This document shows positions 6,375 through 9,712 of a stretch of DNA of 9,712 nt, in pieces. The notes under the pieces are model-generated. The model saw nothing but the letters and a program-made list of their open reading frames with translations, did not search any database and was not told where the DNA came from. The stretch spans positions 1 through 9,712 of the forward strand of contig JAHITG010000427.1 in the NCBI GenBank assembly GCA_018817865.1, given 5' to 3'. Position 1 is the stretch's first letter; every line of letters starts with the position of its first letter. The DNA comes from Spirochaetota bacterium. Lineage in GTDB: Bacteria; Spirochaetota; JAHITG01. Position numbers and translations under genes: made by a program.

Positions 6375-8069
6375 TTACTCCTCTGCCAGCCATGTTCTTA
6401 ATAAACTTGCGACATCTTCCGGCCTTTCTTTGGCTAAATTAACAGCATTCTGCTGCATCTCTATTCTTGCCTTCTCTTCCAGAGAAAGCTCTACTTCGAC
6501 TCCTTCATCTTCAGCAGCTTTCAAAGCCTGCTCTCTTAATAACTGCTGCTGCATCGCAAGTTCTTCTTCCCTGATCCTTCTTCTTCTTGCGATCTCCTTG
6601 ATCACAGCCCTGTAGATCAATGTCCCGAGGAACAAAGCAAACAAAGTTACAAGCGCCCACACCAGCGTCTTCTTCAACTGCATCTTTCTCTGAAGGGCCA
6701 GGTCTTCTTTCAGCCATTTATCTTCCCAGTTGAACTCTACATTCTTTACAACCACCAGATCACCCCTGTCCGCATCATAACCGATACTTCCTTTTACGAT
6801 ATCTTCATACTTACGAAGCTCTTCAGGTGCCCGGGGCACGAATTCTCTTTTAATTGTCATATCTTTATTTATAAGCATATTCCCCTTATCATCATATAGT
6901 TTATTCCAGATACCATCAACCCATACGGCTACTGAAGCTTTTTTAATAATATACGGAGCTCTCTTGATCATGCTCTTCTTTTCTCCGATCTCATAATTCT
7001 TTATCTTTTCATTCTTCTCATACTTACCGTATTTATCTGAAGCTTCTTTATATCCCGGAGGATAATTCGGATCCACCCCTTCCGGACCTTCCGGTACAAA
7101 TCCATATCCCTGAAACTTCTCATCTACGTTCTTCTCACTTCTGACCACCTTTTCCACGGCTTCACTTTCGTCATACGGTGTGGCCGGATTATCTTTTTTA
7201 AGGACAGTTGGGATATATTCCTTCTTTTCGATCTCTTCCTGATTAAAATCAACATCCAGGAAAACCCTTACATCAACTTTATCCTTCCCGATAAATTTTT
7301 CCAGTCCGGTGTAAATATCTGACTGGAGCTTATTCTTCAGCTGTTCAATGATCTTGGTCTCTTCTTTAGCTCTTTTTAGATAATCGGTGTTGTCTTCATC
7401 AGAAAAATCCGATAAAATATTACCATGATTGTCTGATACAACGATATTATCCGCCCGTAACTTGTCAACTCCAAAGGCAACCAGACTAATGATCCCTTTG
7501 ATCTTCTTTTTATTCTTTAAGATGTCAGAATAAGGGGATGGAGTAATAATAACAGAAGCTTTCCATGGAGTATCTTCATCGATATATAATTCCTTTGCCG
7601 GCATCGTGATCTGTATACTTGCTTCTTCAATATCTTCCAGGAGCTTCAAGTGTCTTGTGATCTCGCCTATAATGGCCCTGCGCTTATTGATATTTCTCTC
7701 AAAATCAGTAGTAGTCCATTTCTGAGTATCAAAGAGGTCCCAGCCCTTAATTCCCTGAGGAATAAGCCCTTCCTGAGCCAGCTTCATCTTGATATACTGC
7801 TTATCCTCCTGTTTTACCCAGATATTATTATTATCCGGTGTAAATTCATAACCCCATTCCTGAAGTTTTTTACTGATCTCGCCAAAATCTTTGGCATTCA
7901 GATCACTATATAACATCTCATTTGAGGTTTGTGATGAAAAAGACATAAGGAAGATAAATGACGTAAAGATCACAAAAATTATTATACCAATAATAATTTT
8001 CTGCTTATTATTTAATTTTTTCAGTGTCTCTTTGATCTGAGTAAGTAACTTGTTTAAAAACTCCTTCAT
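6375..8069 (-). CDS. fliF: FliF, flagellar MS-ring protein
   Basis: From ATG at 8069 the protein has 564 residues. An N-terminal membrane segment lies at about 24-45 (IIIGIIIFVIFTSFIFLM). A periplasmic ring-building region follows at about 50-230 and contains SIQITMPAKELYIDEDTPWK. Next come the FliF C-domain and a variable loop rich in charged residues and Pro/Gly. The second membrane segment is at about 468-487, and the cytoplasmic tail ends in NLAKERPEDVASLLRTWLAEE-like sequence (about 544-564), which binds FliG. FliF forms the inner-membrane ring on which rotor and export gate assemble. The open frame extends 21 codons further upstream, but those residues read through a repeat. The ATG at 8069 has GGGAGGGG 5 bases upstream and gives the usual N-terminus. 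fliG starts 3 bases after its stop. Confidence 0.96.
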   Translation of the reverse strand: MKEFLNKLLTQIKETLKKLNNKQKIIIGIIIFVIFTSFIFLMSFSSQTSNEMLYSDLNAKDFGEISKKLQEWGYEFTPDNNNIWVKQEDKQYIKMKLAQEGLIPQGIKGWDLFDTQKWTTTDFERNINKRRAIIGEITRHLKLLEDIEEASIQITMPAKELYIDEDTPWKASVIITPSPYSDILKNKKKIKGIISLVAFGVDKLRADNIVVSDNHGNILSDFSDEDNTDYLKRAKEETKIIEQLKNKLQSDIYTGLEKFIGKDKVDVRVFLDVDFNQEEIEKKEYIPTVLKKDNPATPYDESEAVEKVVRSEKNVDEKFQGYGFVPEGPEGVDPNYPPGYKEASDKYGKYEKNEKIKNYEIGEKKSMIKRAPYIIKKASVAVWVDGIWNKLYDDKGNMLINKDMTIKREFVPRAPEELRKYEDIVKGSIGYDADRGDLVVVKNVEFNWEDKWLKEDLALQRKMQLKKTLVWALVTLFALFLGTLIYRAVIKEIARRRRIREEELAMQQQLLREQALKAAEDEGVEVELSLEEKARIEMQQNAVNLAKERPEDVASLLRTWLAEE

Positions 8070-8074
8070 ATAAT

Positions 8075-8082
8075 CCCCTCCC
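8075..8082 (-). promoter_or_regulatory. Ribosome binding site that fixes the fliF start
   Basis: GGGAGGGG on the minus strand lies 5 bases before ATG at 8069. It decides for this start and against the longer open frame that begins at 8132. Confidence 0.8.
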
Positions 8083-8099
8083 AGGTTTAGTTTATTGGT

Positions 8100-8154
8100 G
8101 GTTAGCAGTTGGCAGATGGAAATCCTTATCAATTACCATCTGAAACAACTAACC
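8100..8154. repeat. Imperfect inverted repeat upstream of fliF
   Basis: The left arm at 8100-8119 (GGTTAGCAGTTGGCAGATGG) and the right arm at 8136-8154 pair at GGTTAG, GTTG and CAGATGG, with a few mismatches between these blocks. The right part shares TACCATC and GAAACA with 8325-8346. Confidence 0.65.
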
Positions 8155-8166
8155 TTATTTCAATTA

Positions 8167-8214
8167 ATTGTTCCTTAACATATGGAACAATATTAAGCAT
8201 AACTTCAGTTATGC
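8167..8214. repeat. Two neighbouring short hairpins
   Basis: ATTGTTCC at 8167-8174 pairs with GGAACAAT at 8184-8191. GCATAACT at 8197-8204 pairs with AGTTATGC at 8207-8214. The second has the centre CTTCAG, the same as the REP-like hairpin at 8754-8771, and may be a diverged relative; it lacks the GTAG flank. Confidence 0.65.
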
Positions 8215-8217
8215 CCC

Positions 8218-8246
8218 TTTTAAAGGTGGGGTGCACCTCCTTAAAA
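8218..8246. repeat. Bulged hairpin containing a perfect anti-16S-like motif
   Basis: TTTTAA at 8218-8223 pairs with TTAAAA at 8241-8246, and AGGTG at 8224-8228 with CACCT at 8234-8238. Two C at 8239-8240 are bulged. On the minus strand the right arm reads AAGGAGGTG. Confidence 0.55.
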
Positions 8247-8339
8247 TGCCCCCCATTTATAAAAGACTCCTCCGAATAGCATATTGGCTTATTGGCAGGT
8301 GGTAATTGGCAGAAAATACCTCCAAATACCATCGGCCGG

Positions 8340-8361
8340 TGAAACAGCTTAAGCTGTTTCA
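8340..8361. repeat. 22-base perfect palindrome downstream of fliE
   Basis: The sequence is symmetrical around CTTAAG, with arms TGAAACAGCTT and AAGCTGTTTCA. It lies 22 bases after the fliE stop on the transcribed strand. No T-run follows, so an intrinsic terminator is unlikely, but the hairpin could protect an mRNA 3' end. Confidence 0.75.
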
Positions 8362-8383
8362 GGAATCTGCTTTGTTATCCTTT

Positions 8384-8713
8384 TTATCTCATGCTCATGA
8401 TGTCCTGATAGGCTCTAAGCACTCTGTCTCTGATAGCTTTTGTAAAATTCAATGAAAATTGAGCCTTCTGTACCCCTATCATAACATCATGAATATTCAC
8501 TTCATTTGGTGATGTGATCATCTTCTGGGTTAAATTATCTGATGTATTCTGCATCTCGTTCACCTTTTTTAACGCACTATTGAGAACCTTCCCGAACGAA
8601 TCAGGAACATTATCATTTTCAATGATTTTTTGCTGAATACCGAAATGTTTACTGTTCGTCTTCCGCAATTGAACGAGATCACCGACCGTATCAAAATTAC
8701 TGAAAATTTTCAT
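8384..8713 (-). CDS. fliE: FliE, rod/MS-ring adaptor protein
   Basis: From ATG at 8713 the protein has 109 residues, the usual FliE size. The conserved C-terminal half contains the family signature: SPNEVNIHDVMIGVQKAQFS (68-87) and the end RDRVLRAYQDIMSMR (95-109). FliE is exported early and joins the MS ring to the proximal rod. The open frame extends 15 codons upstream to a TTG at 8758, but that part begins inside a REP-like repeat. GGAG at 8723-8726 lies 9 bases before the ATG at 8713, so the shorter form is chosen. The gene is separated from flgC by 138 bases with two hairpins, and from fliF by 314 bases; both spacers are unusual in an otherwise tight operon. Confidence 0.92.
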   Translation of the reverse strand: MKIFSNFDTVGDLVQLRKTNSKHFGIQQKIIENDNVPDSFGKVLNSALKKVNEMQNTSDNLTQKMITSPNEVNIHDVMIGVQKAQFSLNFTKAIRDRVLRAYQDIMSMR

Positions 8714-8748
8714 AAATAATTTCTCCGAATAAACATTTTTACCAAAAG

Positions 8749-8771
8749 GTAGTCGCAAGCTTCAGCTTGCG
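8749..8771 (+). repeat. REP-like element with GTAG head, left member
   Basis: GTAG at 8749-8752 is followed, after one base, by the stem CGCAAGC (8754-8760), the loop TTCA and GCTTGCG (8765-8771). A GTAG tetranucleotide just 5' of a small palindrome is the hallmark of REP sequences mobilised by TnpA-REP (RAYT) transposases. The partner lies in inverted orientation at 8809-8832. Confidence 0.75.
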
Positions 8772-8808
8772 TTTGTTCATATTTCTTACACCACAAGATT
8801 GCTTTTAT

Positions 8809-8832
8809 CCGCAGGCTAAAGCCTGCGGCTAC
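8809..8832 (-). repeat. REP-like element with GTAG head, right member (inverted)
   Basis: On the minus strand GTAG (8832-8829) is followed by CCGCAGGC, the loop TTTA and GCCTGCGG. Aligned with the member at 8749-8771 the two differ at six positions: the base after GTAG, the base after the stem, one loop base, one compensatory A-T to G-C pair, and no other stem position. Together they form a BIME-like pair between flgC and fliE. Confidence 0.75.
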
Positions 8833-8851
8833 CCTGGTTTACACACCTTTA

Positions 8852-9307
8852 TCAGGCACCGATCTCCAGAGCCTTATTAAAAATTGATTTTGCATGATCA
8901 ACCATAGCCACATTAGCCTCATAAGAACGCGAGGCAGAGATTATATCAACCATTTCCGTAACAATATTAACATTAGGCATCTGAACATAGCCTTTTCTCT
9001 CTCCGGTTTTTATGGCGTCCGGATGAGTGGGATCATATGTAAGACGAAAAGGAGCTTTATCCTCTTCGATCCGTAATACACGTACTCCCTGGCCAACCAG
9101 TGGGCGAAATTTATGAGGTAAAAACGGTAATTTATACTTTACCCTAGTATCCGACGGCATCATGATAGCCCGCCTTCTTCTGTATGGGCCGCCATCTGTT
9201 GTCCTTGTAGTATTGGCATTTGCAATATTGTTTGATATAACATCCATTCGCAATCTCTGAGCGGTCAAGCCGGAAGAGGATGTATTAACAGCCGTAAACA
9301 TACCCAT
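8852..9307 (-). CDS. flgC: FlgC, proximal rod protein
   Basis: The protein has 151 residues, a normal length. The N-terminal rod motif is at 21-33 (MDVISNNIANANT), followed by TRTTDGGPYRRRRAI, a wording typical of spirochaete FlgC. The C-terminal rod helix is at about 119-149 (MVDIISASRSYEANVAM, then KALEIG). FlgC is exported through the flagellar gate without a cleaved signal and forms part of the proximal rod in the periplasm. The start is ATG at 9307, with GGAGGA about 8 bases upstream; a second ATG two codons later has a worse spacing. The gene follows flgB after 16 bases. Downstream, two REP-like hairpins separate it from fliE. Confidence 0.96.
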   Translation of the reverse strand: MGMFTAVNTSSSGLTAQRLRMDVISNNIANANTTRTTDGGPYRRRRAIMMPSDTRVKYKLPFLPHKFRPLVGQGVRVLRIEEDKAPFRLTYDPTHPDAIKTGERKGYVQMPNVNIVTEMVDIISASRSYEANVAMVDHAKSIFNKALEIGA

Positions 9308-9323
9308 AACTTATTCCTCCAAA

Positions 9324-9712
9324 TTAATTCAATACCTGATTGAGCATTTTGAAATTACCCTTCACTCTCTCTGCCAGGGCACGATATCTCATTGTATTCA
9401 CAACAGCATCTGAAACTTCTTTTTCAATATCAACGTTATTCTTATCATTTCTATAATTCGTATCAAAATCCACATGGATCTTTGACCGGACATTTCTGTA
9501 ATCCAGAGGTTTGCAAAAAGGAATATGCTTTTTACTTGTCAGATATGCCTGGGGGCATTCTTTCATTGCTTTTTCCGAATCCAGAGCTCTCCGGAGTTGT
9601 GATTCAAAAGTAATGGAACTCCTTTTAAAACCGGGTGTATCAGCATTTGCAATATTATCCGATATCACCTGATGTCTCATCATAGAGGCATCCATACCTT
9701 TCTCAAGCAGAT
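9324..9712 (-). CDS. flgB: FlgB, proximal rod protein (5' end outside window)
   Basis: The frame stays open to the right edge. The visible part has about 128 residues and begins LLEKGMDASMMRHQ. The rod motif VISDNIANADTPGFKRS follows directly, and the C-terminal signature NNVDIEKEVSDAVVNTMRYR ends the conserved part. The ATG at 9695 is an internal Met: known FlgB proteins have about 10-15 further residues before this point, and the five codons upstream of it (LLEKG) fit the family. The true start and the operon promoter therefore lie beyond the window. FlgB forms the innermost proximal rod together with FlgC, FlgF and FliE. It is co-transcribed with flgC, 16 bases downstream. Confidence 0.95.
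   Translation of the reverse strand, partial: LLEKGMDASMMRHQVISDNIANADTPGFKRSSITFESQLRRALDSEKAMKECPQAYLTSKKHIPFCKPLDYRNVRSKIHVDFDTNYRNDKNNVDIEKEVSDAVVNTMRYRALAERVKGNFKMLNQVLN

Larger units (their letters stand above)
8070..8383. other. 314-base intergenic region between fliE and fliF with many inverted repeats
   Basis: A short frame on the minus strand (about 8129-8332) is not convincing as a gene. The stretch holds inverted repeats at 8100-8154, 8167-8191, 8197-8214, 8218-8246 and 8340-8361. It also holds two degenerate copies of one module, at about 8095-8154 and 8292-8353; each has TTGG and TGGT near the start, TTGGCAGA or TGGCAGA in the middle, then TACCATC and TGAAACA. AAGGAGGTG on the minus strand at 8234-8242 looks like a strong ribosome binding site but leads to no recognisable gene. 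Confidence 0.75.

Noticed and set aside
8070..8132. Longer FliF starting at 8132
   Set aside because: The extra 21 codons come from the inverted repeat, and the ATG at 8069 has a strong ribosome binding site and gives the family N-terminus.
8129..8332. A 67-codon minus-strand frame between fliE and fliF, with AAGGAGGTG inside it
   Set aside because: It reads through several inverted repeats, resembles no family I know, and its own start lacks a clear ribosome binding site. The AAGGAGGTG is part of a hairpin arm.

Overview
The window is a stretch of a flagellar basal-body and export operon in which every credible gene is on the minus strand, so transcription runs from high to low coordinates. 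In transcription order the genes are flgB (5' end cut off by the right edge), flgC, fliE, fliF, fliG, fliH, fliI, fliJ, a small lytic transglycosylase, flbB, and a fliK-like gene cut off by the left edge. The DNA is AT-rich. The best fit is a spirochaete. The gene order resembles the flgB-to-flbB run of Borrelia and Treponema, flbB (a periplasmic flagellar collar protein) is typical of that phylum, and the FlgC and FliG proteins have spirochaete-like wording. I cannot name the genus.

Right part (about 8380-9712): the rod proteins FlgB and FlgC and the rod/MS-ring adaptor FliE. Between flgC and fliE are two small hairpins in inverted orientation. Both start with GTAG, as in REP/BIME elements. 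Middle right (4165-8069): the MS-ring protein FliF, the rotor protein FliG with a longer than usual N-terminus, and FliH, regulator of the export ATPase. The 314-base gap between fliE and fliF has no convincing gene. It holds several inverted repeats and two degenerate copies of one module.

Centre (3711-4164): a 454-base gap between fliH and fliI. It contains no gene but at least seven inverted repeats. Three of them share the same inner stem and loop pattern, while their outer arms differ by paired compensatory changes. Four copies of a 10-base direct repeat, CATTTYAYGC, lie against the left arms. This is the least explained part of the window.

Left part (1-3710): the export ATPase FliI, its coiled-coil partner FliJ, a lytic transglycosylase without a Sec signal peptide, FlbB and the start of a probable FliK. 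These genes overlap or are separated by a few bases, which suggests translational coupling. Together the genes build the MS ring, rotor, rod and export ATPase complex, open the peptidoglycan for the rod, and build the collar. Several starts are not ATG: fliI uses TTG, and fliH and fliJ use GTG. No promoter or clear intrinsic terminator is visible; the operon promoter probably lies beyond the right edge.
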